A stretch of DNA of 52,604 nucleotides from Sulfitobacter sp. (GTDB lineage Bacteria > Pseudomonadota > Alphaproteobacteria > Rhodobacterales > Rhodobacteraceae), in assembly GCA_024636405.1 (NCBI GenBank), contig JAGXHC010000252.1, positions 1 through 52,604 of the forward strand. Reading direction: 5' to 3'. The notes beneath the pieces were generated by a model, which saw only the letters and a list, made by a program, of their open reading frames with translations, searched no databases and was not told the origin of the DNA. Shown piece after piece: positions 17,247 to 25,549 of the stretch. Numbering within the stretch: the stretch's first letter is position 1; each line of letters begins with the position of its first letter. The translations under genes were made by a program, and so were the position numbers.

Positions 17247-18206
17247 CTAAAGCCTGTCTGGCGGGGCATCACCGCGAAAGAACGCATCAAGATTATCAAG
17301 CGCCTTGAAACCCATCGCATCACGCGTCTTGACGGTCGCGCTGCCGACATGAGGCATCATCACGATATTCTCAAACGCGGCAAAGGCAGGATTACCGCCC
17401 GGTTCCTTGACAAAACAATCCAAGCCCACAGCCCCGATGTGGCCACTTTCAACGGCGTTCAATAAGGCGGGCTCGTCGATGAGAGTGCCGCGCGCCGTAT
17501 TGACCACCACCGCCCCCTGCGGCAGTTGCGCGAGCCGTGCGGCATTCATCAAGCCAATTGTCTCAGGTGTGGCGGGACAGTGCAGTGACAGGAAGTCTGA
17601 AACCGCCAACAATTCATCAAGATCGGCTTGATAGACCGCACCAGCCTCCTCGTCGGGGGCAAGGCGACTGCGGTTGTGATAGTGGATTTCCATATCAAAG
17701 CCGCGCGCCTTTCGCGCGAAAGCACGCCCAACGCCGCCCATCCCAATGATACCTAGCCGCGCTCCGGTCAGTTGCTTGCCGACCAGAAAGGCGGGGGACC
17801 AGAAATCCCATGCGCCAGAACGCACGACCCGGTCACCCTCGACCGCATGACGCGCGGCAGAAAGCATCAGCATCATCGCAAGCTCGGCCGTGGCATCCGA
17901 CAGCACGCCCGGTGTATTGGTGACAACGATCCCTTTCTCGGCAAGTGCCGCAAGATCACAATGATCAACGCCGACCGAATGGTTTGCAACGATCTTGAGC
18001 CTTGGGTCTAATTGCGCCACCACATCTGCGCTGAAGTGCTCGGAATGGCATGGGATTATACCATCCACCTTCGCGCTCATCTCTATGATGTCACGCGCAT
18101 CGCCGGGTTTGTCGGCGGGGTCCCATATCACATCATAATCCCTGCGTGCCCGTTCGAGCGTTGCATCAGACAGGGTACGGGTAATCCAGATCGCAGGTTT
18201 TGCCAT
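17247..18206 (-). CDS. D-isomer-specific 2-hydroxyacid dehydrogenase
   Basis: 319-residue NAD(P)H-dependent oxidoreductase that interconverts a 2-keto acid and a D-2-hydroxy acid in the cytoplasm; closest in style to glyoxylate/hydroxypyruvate reductases. The Rossmann motif is GMGGVG at 155-160. The catalytic set is Arg239 (NTARG), Glu268 (FVKEPG) and His286 (PHVGSA). A substrate loop HSVGVDHCDL lies near 76-85. It is the last gene of the TRAP operon, 6 bp after the 53-residue membrane-protein gene. This position suggests it processes the imported acid or the acid freed by the amidase upstream. In place of a typical dinucleotide Asp the strand ends HYHNRSR, which would favour NADPH; that is inference. 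Confidence 0.88.
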   Translation of the reverse strand: MAKPAIWITRTLSDATLERARRDYDVIWDPADKPGDARDIIEMSAKVDGIIPCHSEHFSADVVAQLDPRLKIVANHSVGVDHCDLAALAEKGIVVTNTPGVLSDATAELAMMLMLSAARHAVEGDRVVRSGAWDFWSPAFLVGKQLTGARLGIIGMGGVGRAFARKARGFDMEIHYHNRSRLAPDEEAGAVYQADLDELLAVSDFLSLHCPATPETIGLMNAARLAQLPQGAVVVNTARGTLIDEPALLNAVESGHIGAVGLDCFVKEPGGNPAFAAFENIVMMPHVGSATVKTRDAMGFKALDNLDAFFRGDAPPDRL

Positions 18207-18212
18207 GACAGG

Positions 18213-18374
18213 TCAGTCCCGCTTGTCGCCGCTTGAGGTGACAAAGTCGTAGGCGACAAAACAAAGGGTGATCAGCACGATGATCACCAGATCAGGGCTT
18301 GGCACGTTGAAGGCGAGGATCAACAAGAAGATTGCGATCGTCACAAATGCAAGAAGGGCGAGCAAACGGTTCAT
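18213..18374 (-). CDS. 53-residue membrane protein in TRAP operon
   Basis: Small reading frame from the ATG at 18374 to a TGA at 18213. The product has two hydrophobic segments, LLALLAFVTIAIFLLILAF (about 4-22) and DLVIIVLITLCFVAYDFV (about 28-45), separated by the turn NVPSP, and a charged tail SSGDKRD. It fills the gap between the amidase (ends 18387) and the hydroxyacid dehydrogenase (starts 18206), with 12 and 6 bp spacings, so it fits the operon exactly. Such a two-helix protein could assist the TRAP permease or be a small regulator. No named family was recognised; coding is supported by length, hydrophobic pattern and position. Confidence 0.65.
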   Translation of the reverse strand: MNRLLALLAFVTIAIFLLILAFNVPSPDLVIIVLITLCFVAYDFVTSSGDKRD

Positions 18375-18386
18375 GGAATGTATTCC

Positions 18387-19748
18387 TTATTCTGAGGTGC
18401 CATCGGCCCAGTTGAAAAGCCATTGCGCGGTACGCATCAGCCTTGCGTCATTGTCACGGGCCGCGACAAGCTGAACGCCCATCGGCAACCCTTCCTGAGA
18501 GGTGAGAAGCGGCAGGGTCACGCAAGGCGTCCCGCAAAACGTCCATAATCCGTTGAAAATCGGATCGCCCGTCCCCTCAAGCCCATGGGGTGCCGGTCCG
18601 GTTGCCGCAGGGCAGATGAGGACGTCGCAGCGGGCCAGCATTTCGTCAAGTGCCGCATTCAGCAGCTTGGGCATGTCGCAGGCCGATAGGTAATCACGCG
18701 CCGGGGTGGCATTGCCCTCGGCAATCGCATCACGTGTGACTTGCCCCAGATTATCGCCCATATCACGGGCGTAGGGGTAATAGTGATAGGCCATTTCTGC
18801 AAAGTTGACCTTCTTGCGTTGCTCCGCCGCACTCTCGAAAATCGAGGGCATCGGCATCTCGAACGCCTGATCGCCAAGGGCTACGATCAATTCGTCAAAG
18901 GCATCGCGCATTTGCTGGTCTGCACTATCCCAACCCGGCGGTTTGATGAAGCCAAAGACAGGTGCAAGCGGAGGCTCCGACAGCGCCGCAGCGTGCAATG
19001 AAGGAGTGGGCCGTAGCGCAGTCGCTGTATCTTCGGGGTCTTGACCGAACAGAACCTCGGCCAGCAGGGCCGCACCGGCGGGATCGCTGGCAAAAACGCC
19101 AACGGTGTCGAGTGTGGGAGATTGCGTCAGCACACCGCGCCTAGGGATCGCGCCGAAGGTTGGCTTGTATCCCGTGACACCGCAAAAGGACGCTGGGCGG
19201 ATGATGGAGCCGCCGGTCTGCGTGCCAATTGCCAGCGGTACCATCCCGTCCGCAACCGCAGCCGCCGACCCCTGAGATGAGCCGCCGGGCGTGTGGGAGA
19301 GGTTATGGGGGTTTGCAGTCTTGCCGGGGTGCATGAAGGCCAGTTCGGTCGTGACCGTCTTTCCCATGATGATCGCGCCCTCCTTCTTCAGGCGCTCGAC
19401 GACAAAGGCGTCGCGCAGCGGAACCCGTCCAGCGTCAAGCGCGCAACCGTTTTCGGTCGGAATCTTGGCCGTGTCGATGATGTCTTTCAGGGCAACAGGC
19501 AGTCCGTGCAACCGGCCCAACGGGCGGCCACTGCGGCGGTAGGTATCAAGTGTGCGGGCCTGCGCACGGACGAACTCCGGATCGAACCACGCCCATGCGC
19601 CCACATCCTTTTCGCGCGCTTCGATCCGCGCAATGTAGGTTTCGACCAGCGCAAGCGCATCGAGCGCGCCTGACGCCAGCCTGTCACGCAGCAGGGTCAC
19701 ACTCAGAGACCCTGCTGCATTTGTCGTTCTAGCAGCATTACCGGCCAT
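18387..19748 (-). CDS. Amidase, amidase-signature family
   Basis: 453-residue hydrolase that cleaves a carboxylic amide to acid and ammonia. The Ser-cisSer-Lys triad is visible: Lys88 (VALKDIID), Ser157 (TPGGSSQGSAAAVA) and the nucleophile Ser181 (IGTQTGGSIIRPAS); the 24-residue spacing between the serines is the family standard. No signal peptide, so it is cytoplasmic. Its start overlaps the end of the TRAP large-permease gene by 11 bp, tying the enzyme to the transporter. The likely job is to hydrolyse an imported amide, or an amide bond of the imported acid. GatA is excluded because GatB and GatC are absent and the C-terminal half is divergent. Exact substrate unknown. Confidence 0.9.
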   Translation of the reverse strand: MAGNAARTTNAAGSLSVTLLRDRLASGALDALALVETYIARIEAREKDVGAWAWFDPEFVRAQARTLDTYRRSGRPLGRLHGLPVALKDIIDTAKIPTENGCALDAGRVPLRDAFVVERLKKEGAIIMGKTVTTELAFMHPGKTANPHNLSHTPGGSSQGSAAAVADGMVPLAIGTQTGGSIIRPASFCGVTGYKPTFGAIPRRGVLTQSPTLDTVGVFASDPAGAALLAEVLFGQDPEDTATALRPTPSLHAAALSEPPLAPVFGFIKPPGWDSADQQMRDAFDELIVALGDQAFEMPMPSIFESAAEQRKKVNFAEMAYHYYPYARDMGDNLGQVTRDAIAEGNATPARDYLSACDMPKLLNAALDEMLARCDVLICPAATGPAPHGLEGTGDPIFNGLWTFCGTPCVTLPLLTSQEGLPMGVQLVAARDNDARLMRTAQWLFNWADGTSE

Positions 19749-21156
19749 AAAAGAGCTCTGGCAGATAAAACACGATCTGGGGGAAGACGTACATCAGGAC
19801 CATCGCCAAGATCACACAGAACAGGAATGGCATGACCCCGCTGAAAATCTGCGTCAGTCGTAGCTCAGGCGGGGCGATGCCCTTTAGATAATAGGCCGAC
19901 ATGGCCATGGGCGGAGTCAGGAAACTGGTCTGCAGGTTCAGCGCCACAAGGATGCCAAAGAACAGCGGATCAATTCCGAACACCGCAAGCAGGGGCAGGA
20001 ATATCGGAATGAAGATGATGATGATCTCGGACCATTCCAGCGGCCAGCCAAGCAGGAAAATGATCAGCTGTGCAAGGATCAGGAACTGGATTGGAGAGAG
20101 GTTCATCGACTGCACGAATTCCGAAATCAGGTGCTCGCCCCCAAGATACGAGAATACGGCCGAAAAGGTGTAGGAGCCTACAAAGAGCCAGCAAACCATC
20201 GCCGTCGTGCGCACCGTCAGATAGACGCTTTCACGCATGCGCTGCCACGTCATCGCGCGATACATGAACGCAAGGAAGATACCGCCCAAGGCACCGATGG
20301 ACGCTGCTTCGGATGGGGTTGCCAGACCGAACAGGATCGAACCGAGCACCGCAAAAATCAGGAAGGCAAGCGGCACGAATGACGTGATGATCATCAAGAA
20401 AAGCTTGCCCTTCGCCATATCAGGGACTTCTTCTGCGGTGGGTCGCGGCGCTGCCGAAAGCTGTATCAAAGACCGCCCAATGATGTAGACAAGGTAAAGC
20501 CCTACAAGTGTCAGACCGGGCAGCAAAGCTGCCGCATAAAGACGCACGATCGATACGTTGGTCGCAGCTGCATAAACGATCAACATGATGGAGGGCGGGA
20601 TCAAGATCCCCAACGTGCCCCCCGCGCAGATGATCCCCGCAGCAAAGGAAGGGTCATAGCGTGCCTTGAGCATCGCAGGCAGCGCCAGAAGGCCCATCAG
20701 CGTCACAACCGCGCCGACAATTCCGGTCGCGGTAGCAAACAGCGCACAGGTGATCAGCGCGGCAACGCCCATCGATCCGGGAATGTTCTTCGACGCGATA
20801 TTGAGCGTGGTAAAGAGGCGGTCCACGATGTTCGAGCGTTCAACGATATAGCCCATGAACAAGAACAGCGGCACGGCTGTCAGAACCTCGTTCGACATAA
20901 CCGTAAAGGTCTGGTTTATGAATAAGTCGAATATTCGGTTATTATAGAACCCCTCGAACCAGAGCGACCATTGATCCCACGTACTCGCGGTCTCATCCAG
21001 CCTGTTGAAAGCGCGCCACATGCGGCCTTCGTCGAAATAGGCGTAATAGCCGAACCCTATGCCCATCGCCATAAGCGTGAAAGCAATGGGGAAGCCAAGG
21101 AATACGAAGATAATGAACAGCCCGAGCATCATCAGGGCAATTTGCGGATCGGTCAT
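19738..21156 (-). CDS. dctM: TRAP transporter large permease subunit (DctM type)
   Basis: 472-residue inner-membrane subunit that carries the Na+-coupled transport path. The ATG at 21156 overlaps the stop of the small subunit as ATGA, which decides the start over an in-frame upstream codon. About 12-13 helices; the family segments are PLFLFMGYIVERS, GAVVTLMGLLALPAML, CAGGTLGILIPPSIMLIVYA and the C-terminal TPPMAMSAYYLKGIAP. A long cytoplasmic or periplasmic insert, YAYFDEGRMWRAFNRLDETAS, is seen near residues 38-60. This larger size class is used for keto acids, mannitol-type and lactate-type substrates. It works with DctQ and the binding protein encoded just upstream. Confidence 0.93.
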   Translation of the reverse strand: MTDPQIALMMLGLFIIFVFLGFPIAFTLMAMGIGFGYYAYFDEGRMWRAFNRLDETASTWDQWSLWFEGFYNNRIFDLFINQTFTVMSNEVLTAVPLFLFMGYIVERSNIVDRLFTTLNIASKNIPGSMGVAALITCALFATATGIVGAVVTLMGLLALPAMLKARYDPSFAAGIICAGGTLGILIPPSIMLIVYAAATNVSIVRLYAAALLPGLTLVGLYLVYIIGRSLIQLSAAPRPTAEEVPDMAKGKLFLMIITSFVPLAFLIFAVLGSILFGLATPSEAASIGALGGIFLAFMYRAMTWQRMRESVYLTVRTTAMVCWLFVGSYTFSAVFSYLGGEHLISEFVQSMNLSPIQFLILAQLIIFLLGWPLEWSEIIIIFIPIFLPLLAVFGIDPLFFGILVALNLQTSFLTPPMAMSAYYLKGIAPPELRLTQIFSGVMPFLFCVILAMVLMYVFPQIVFYLPELFYGR

Positions 21157-21737
21157 GTGATATGGTCTTTCTCGGCCTTGTTGGCTTCTCGCATAAGAAG
21201 GTCTTCGGTTTCGAAGACGTCTTCGTAGGCTTCGATCCAATAGTTATTGCGCATGGCGATGATGCAGCGGCATATTTGCGCCATCCCTTGGATAAAAAGC
21301 AGAATTCCGGCAGCGACGATCACCGCCTTGAACTGGTAAATCGGCACGCCCGCAGGGCTATTCACCGACACTTCGCCGTATTGCCAGGATCGGGCTGCGT
21401 ATTTCCAGCCGGACAGGACAAGGGCCGTGACGCCGGGAAAGTAGAACACCACGTACAGCACGATATCGATCTTTGCCTGATTTTTGGGTTGCAGCAGCCG
21501 GTACAGGAAATCACCCCGCACGTGCCCACCGCGTGACAGGGTATAGGCCCCGCCCATCATAAACAGCGTACCGTACATGATAAAAGACACATCAAGTGCC
21601 CATGCCGTAGGATCGTTCAGCACGTAGCGTACGAATACTTCGTATCCTGTGCCAAGCGACATCATTAGGATCAACCAGGCAAATGCCTTGCCGAACCACG
21701 CGGAAATATTATCGGCGAACCGAATAAAGGGAATCAT
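21153..21737 (-). CDS. dctQ: TRAP transporter small permease subunit (DctQ type)
   Basis: 194-residue inner-membrane protein with four helices, the usual DctQ plan. Conserved-type features are GYEVFVRYVLNDPTAWALDVSF (helix 2 region; the R-x-x-x-N/D-x-P-x-x-W pattern is diagnostic) and LSRGGHVRGDFLYRLL following helix 3. The C-terminal tail after the last helix is unusually long and acidic (about 35 residues, EAYEDVFETEDLLMREANK). It ends in an ATGA overlap with the large subunit. It is separated from the binding-protein gene by 74 bp holding a perfect hairpin. It is needed for permease function together with DctM. Confidence 0.92.
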   Translation of the reverse strand: MIPFIRFADNISAWFGKAFAWLILMMSLGTGYEVFVRYVLNDPTAWALDVSFIMYGTLFMMGGAYTLSRGGHVRGDFLYRLLQPKNQAKIDIVLYVVFYFPGVTALVLSGWKYAARSWQYGEVSVNSPAGVPIYQFKAVIVAAGILLFIQGMAQICRCIIAMRNNYWIEAYEDVFETEDLLMREANKAEKDHIT

Positions 21738-21760
21738 GATGCTCGGGTACCTCGTATGGA

Positions 21761-21787
21761 AACCCCGGCACCTAATGTGCCGGGGTT
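21761..21787 (-). terminator. Stem-loop between TRAP binding protein and DctQ genes
   Basis: AACCCCGGCAC (21761-21771) and GTGCCGGGGTT (21777-21787) form a perfect 11-bp stem with a 5-nt loop. On the minus-strand mRNA the stem is followed by a short U-rich stretch (TTTCC), so it could terminate part of the transcripts and so give more binding protein than permease. Confidence 0.65.
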
Positions 21788-21811
21788 CGTTTCAGTATAC
21801 TGTCTTGAAGA

Positions 21812-22942
21812 TCAGAGTTTGATCTTGCCCGGGAAGTAATGCTCGTATGCCAGACCGTAGTCGGGCGCGTTCATCAACTCGTAGTAGGACACGCGGCTGA
21901 CCCAGTCACGCTGGCTGTCGAGTGTCTTCTTCATGAACGGATCCGCTTCAAGTTCGGGGATCAGTTCGTCCCAGGCTTGCAGCTGAGCATTGAGAATCTC
22001 TGTCGAAGTCCGGCGAACATTCACGCCAGCCTCGTTTTCCAGGAACTGAAGATCGGAAGAGTAGCGGTTCATCGCCTTGGCGGTGTTCGCTGTGGATACC
22101 GCTTCGACGCCGTACTTCAGGATCGCCTGAAGGTCCGGGTCCAGATCTTCGAGGAACTGCTTGGAGAACAGGAATTCAAAGCTTTCCGACGCCTGGTGGT
22201 ACGATGACAGATAGTAGTTCTTTGCAACGTCCTGTGCGCCAAAGTCCTTGTCCGACGATGGGTTGTTGAATTCGAACGCGTCGATCACGCCACGCTCCAT
22301 CGCGGGAACAATTTCGCCGCCTGGAAGCTGTGCAACAGACATGCCCATCTTCTGCAAAAGGTCAGCGGCAAGGCCCACAGTACGGTACTTGAAACCCTGA
22401 AGGTCGGCGACTGTGTTGACTTCCTGCTTGAACCAGCCAAACGGCTGCGCGAACATCGGGAAGCCGAGGTAACCCACGACGTCGAGGCCCATGATGTCTT
22501 GTGTCAGTTCGTTGTAAAGCTCCTGACCGCCCCCTTCGTAGAACCACGACAGCATTGTTGTCGCAGAACCACCGAAAACGGGGCCTGTGCCGAAGAGTGA
22601 TGCAGCCTTGTTCTTGCCGTACCAGTAAACAGGAACCGAGTGCGCGGCGTCGATAACACCGTCATTTACAGCGTCCAGCACCTGAAACGCGCCAACAACG
22701 GCACCGGCGGGCAATACGTCGACCTTCATGCGGCCGCCGGACATTTCCTCGACCCGGGTGGCGTAATCACGGGCAAAATCCTGCCAGATGTTCGCGTCAT
22801 TCCATGACGTCTGCATCTTGAGAACGATGGGGGCCTGGGCCAGTACAGCGGGTGCGGCCAGCATGCTGCCGGCAGCAGCCCCACCGGCAACGGCGGATTT
22901 CGTCAGAAACGAACGCCGGTTGATGGTCTTGGATTGGGTCAT
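21812..22942 (-). CDS. dctP: TRAP transporter substrate-binding protein (DctP family, TakP-like)
   Basis: 376-residue periplasmic binding protein from the ATG at 22942, which has GGAGGAG close upstream. The N-terminus TINRRSFLTKSAVAGG is a twin-arginine signal, with cleavage near VLAQAP, so it is exported folded. The mature domain has VLPAGAVVGAFQVLDAVNDG, DLQGFKYRTVGLAADLLQK (the Arg that binds the substrate carboxylate) and LPGGEIVPAMERGVIDAFEFNNP. This last pattern resembles TakP, the alpha-keto acid binder of Rhodobacter, more than DctP of dicarboxylate systems. It starts the operon dctP-dctQ-dctM-amidase-small membrane protein-2-hydroxyacid dehydrogenase, so the ligand is likely a 2-oxo or 2-hydroxy acid or its amide. 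Confidence 0.92.
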   Translation of the reverse strand: MTQSKTINRRSFLTKSAVAGGAAAGSMLAAPAVLAQAPIVLKMQTSWNDANIWQDFARDYATRVEEMSGGRMKVDVLPAGAVVGAFQVLDAVNDGVIDAAHSVPVYWYGKNKAASLFGTGPVFGGSATTMLSWFYEGGGQELYNELTQDIMGLDVVGYLGFPMFAQPFGWFKQEVNTVADLQGFKYRTVGLAADLLQKMGMSVAQLPGGEIVPAMERGVIDAFEFNNPSSDKDFGAQDVAKNYYLSSYHQASESFEFLFSKQFLEDLDPDLQAILKYGVEAVSTANTAKAMNRYSSDLQFLENEAGVNVRRTSTEILNAQLQAWDELIPELEADPFMKKTLDSQRDWVSRVSYYELMNAPDYGLAYEHYFPGKIKL

Positions 22943-23680
22943 GTTTTCTCCTCCCAGAGTTTTCATTGGTCGTCTTCTTTTGGTCACTTTAACTTACCAA
23001 TTGCCGGTACTTTAGACGGTTGGAAATTCTTCGCAAGGGGTAACCCTATCCGCCAACGTGAGAAATTTCGCTCTCGGGCCGGGTGTGAACGGCGGATTGG
23101 TCCTCGACAACAATAGCGGATCCCGCGTGCGGTCACGGCCGGTGCCAAGCTCGGCCGCTTTTGGCTTTTCATCTCGTGAGAGGGCCTAAGGGGGCTGTCA
23201 GATCAACGTCAAGCGTTCCCACTTTCTATGCGGTTTCAATCTGTTAGGCTTCGTGGATGGCCTAGCGTTCGGCCAGAGCAATGGCGCGGCTCATCTTGAG
23301 ATTTGATCTGTTATGGGGGTGGCGCGACGCATTGAAATCTCTATGCCCAAAGCTTTGGACGGCGGCGCATTTTTAGCAAATTTCGCCTCCGTCCAAGCGA
23401 AGCATAGCTCATCTTTGTCGTCCAGTCGGGTGGCGGAAATCTTCAGACCTGTTCTTAAGATAAAATCAGATGAATTCAAACCAGTCTCGGTTCGCCCTCA
23501 GGTAGCGGAACATATACCTAGCGCAATCTGGGTCACTTAAAAAGAGCGGCGACCCGGTCAGGCAACGCATCCACCCTGCCCGCCTCGACTCGCATCATCG
23601 TGACGAGACCGCAGTCACATATGCAGCGCAACGCGGGCTGGACAGATGACCGTGCCCTGACGTATTTTTTCACGGCACCC
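22943..23680. other. Long intergenic region upstream of the TRAP operon
   Basis: About 740 bp with no convincing gene on either strand. Short open frames exist (for example 23313-23540 plus) but have no ribosome site, no signal or domain, and no family resemblance. The TRAP promoter is presumably within the first 150 bp but no clear boxes were found. The plus strand ends in a good terminator at 23681-23709, so an unrecognised plus-strand transcript may lie here. Confidence 0.4.
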
Positions 23681-23709
23681 GCCTCGGGCCATTCCGGATG
23701 GCCCGAGGC
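23681..23709 (+). terminator. Rho-independent terminator with no known gene before it
   Basis: GCCTCGGGCCAT (23681-23692), loop TCCGG, ATGGCCCGAGGC (23698-23709): a perfect 12-bp stem. Downstream on the plus strand comes TAGTTTTC and later a run of seven T; on the minus strand no T-run follows. It therefore reads as a plus-strand terminator, although both flanking genes are on the minus strand. Confidence 0.6.
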
Positions 23710-23804
23710 GATAGTTTTCTAATAATTTTTTTCGGACGCCACGTTGTGTCACTTAAATGAAATGCGCGGCTGCCGATAAGTAAACTCGATCCCAATTCGG
23801 ACGG

Positions 23805-24572
23805 TTACATCGGTTTGGGGTAAGTGTAATATACCACAGGTGCACCCATTTCAGGGTCTGCCTTTTCACCGGTATCAGCCTCGTAGGCCTGCATGGCATA
23901 GTCTGCCTTATTGACATTGGCTTGGATCAGTTCGGTGGTCGTAAGATCGCCGGATTTGTCCGTATCCATTTCGTCGAATTCACGGTTCAACACTTCTGAG
24001 ATATCTACCGGTTCGGGGACTTTTTCCATAAACTCTTGGCGCGTCAGGCTGTTGTCACGGTTTGTGTCGAGCCGGATAAAAAGCATACCAGAGCGGGCCG
24101 CGAATTCTTCCAATCCGAGTGCTGGCACCTGCACGTGGGGGGCACCGTTGATCATCAGGATCATCCGTTCGGCGCGATCAACGGCCGCTTCGTCGCCGGA
24201 CTGTGCCGCTTCGTAGGTGCCCTGACCGGCCTTCCTGAATTCGTCCAGGGTAATATTGCCGTCACCGTCGACGTCTATCTGCGCCATGTCGTCTTCTGTC
24301 CGGTCCATCGGCTGCATGGGCTGGTCCATCATCGCCTTCGAGCAGTTCACATATTCGTCACGCGAAACGGCACCGCTTTTGTCGGCGTCCATCTCGGCTG
24401 ACTGTTTCTCAGCGTAGGCGTTCATCTCGATCTTGGAAACATACCCGTTCCCGTCAACGTCGGTCATGCTGTAGGTGTCGCTGCACACGCCCGAACTGGC
24501 GGCCAATGCCGTGGTCGAGGTCAATGCACATGATGCGGCTACGATTGCGGAACATACAAAAATATTAGTCAT
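23805..24572 (-). CDS. Secreted EF-hand calcium-binding protein, five loops
   Basis: 255 residues from the ATG at 24572, with AGGAGGAG about 10 nt upstream. A Sec signal covers residues 1-25 (TTALAASS). Five canonical 12-residue EF-hand loops are present at 38-49, 62-73, 100-111, 169-180 and 203-214, each starting with Asp and ending with Glu at position 12, with Gly or Asn at position 6. The first two and last two are spaced as pairs and the third is single. Two Cys (30, 77) could form a disulfide. The product should bind Ca2+ in the periplasm or outside the cell. It may buffer Ca2+ or act as a sensor; no partner is encoded nearby except the BLUF protein upstream on the same strand, 292 bp away. 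Confidence 0.88.
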   Translation of the reverse strand: MTNIFVCSAIVAASCALTSTTALAASSGVCSDTYSMTDVDGNGYVSKIEMNAYAEKQSAEMDADKSGAVSRDEYVNCSKAMMDQPMQPMDRTEDDMAQIDVDGDGNITLDEFRKAGQGTYEAAQSGDEAAVDRAERMILMINGAPHVQVPALGLEEFAARSGMLFIRLDTNRDNSLTRQEFMEKVPEPVDISEVLNREFDEMDTDKSGDLTTTELIQANVNKADYAMQAYEADTGEKADPEMGAPVVYYTYPKPM

Positions 24573-24864
24573 TTCTTCGTTCTCCTCCTTCGTTATTTGT
24601 CTTGGTAAAACGAATGTCCGCCAAAATGGTTCCCCCATCCCCTGGCGGCTCAAGATGCCCCTATTTCAGTGTGATCCGGAAATAAGTGATAAGTATCAAA
24701 ATGTTACCTTGGCTTCGTGGCGGTAACAATTCTCGTACAAAAGGAATGCCAGACGCAGGGACTGTCAGCGTAAGATCAGTTGAGGGGGGCAGAGTGAGCG
24801 CCATGCATAGCAGGACGACAAAACAGCATTGCCGGTCTGCGTCCTTGCTTGAAACACCCGTGTC

Positions 24865-25305
24865 TTACGTCAGCGTTTCATTTTGTACTTTTTCGGCCAG
24901 ATCTTCGAACACTTTCTCGAAATCCGACGGTGCCAAACGATTGAGAATACCATCGGACATTTCCGCTTCTGTCCAGATCCATGTCTTTTCCGGATCATGC
25001 AACATGGCCCAGTCCCCAAATATACGATCGGTCACATGGCTGGAAGTAAGTTTGCGGATCCCGACATGCCGATCATCCCGGCTGATCCTTTCGAATGTCG
25101 CCTCGACTTTGCTGGCAGGACCTTCGAGAAGTTGCAGATAGACGTCATGTCGGCACACAAGAGCACCGGTGATGTCGTCCCTGATATTGTTGGTTCTTGC
25201 ATCAAGCAAAATACCGCTCAACGAGGCTGCATCGAACCCAAAGGGTTCCGAAACGTAGATAATGCGGAGGAGGTCCGTGATGATATTGGCTCCTTTGGAA
25301 ATCAT
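24865..25305 (-). CDS. Short BLUF-domain blue-light photoreceptor
   Basis: 146 residues from the ATG at 25305; a non-ATG start 51 bp upstream is possible but adds no domain. Residues 12-103 form a BLUF domain that binds FAD. The photocycle residues are all recognisable: Tyr17 (RIIYVS), Asn40 (NNIRDDITGALV), Gln58 (YLQLLEG), and the Trp99-x-Met101 pair (GDWAML). After the domain there are about 40 residues (SDGILNRLAPSDFEKVFEDLAEKV) forming an amphipathic helix cap, so it belongs to the short PixD/BlrB group and must signal by protein contact. No EAL, cyclase or regulator domain is fused. Partner unknown; candidates in the window include the class III cyclase at 42128 only by distance-blind speculation. 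Confidence 0.9.
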   Translation of the reverse strand: MISKGANIITDLLRIIYVSEPFGFDAASLSGILLDARTNNIRDDITGALVCRHDVYLQLLEGPASKVEATFERISRDDRHVGIRKLTSSHVTDRIFGDWAMLHDPEKTWIWTEAEMSDGILNRLAPSDFEKVFEDLAEKVQNETLT

Positions 25306-25549
25306 GTCATTCTCAATCTCAAAACCGACTATAGGCTGTTCGTAAAAAATAACCAAAGCGATATTTTGTGAGTGGTCAGAGAACTTCTGTCAAAGCTTGC
25401 CTGACTTGCGAATTCAAATGTATCCGGCACCCTGGTTTCCTGGTCTTGCCCCGCCTTCGGTCGCGATCTCTACCTGACTTTGGCGTGGGCGCAGTTCAGG
25501 TATTCTCTTGATCAGAGATCCAGACAGGCCTGTGTCTGCACCAGATGTT

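Noticed and set aside
23313..23540. 75-codon plus frame upstream of the TRAP operon
   Set aside because: No start signals or family features; it could be part of a non-coding transcript at most.
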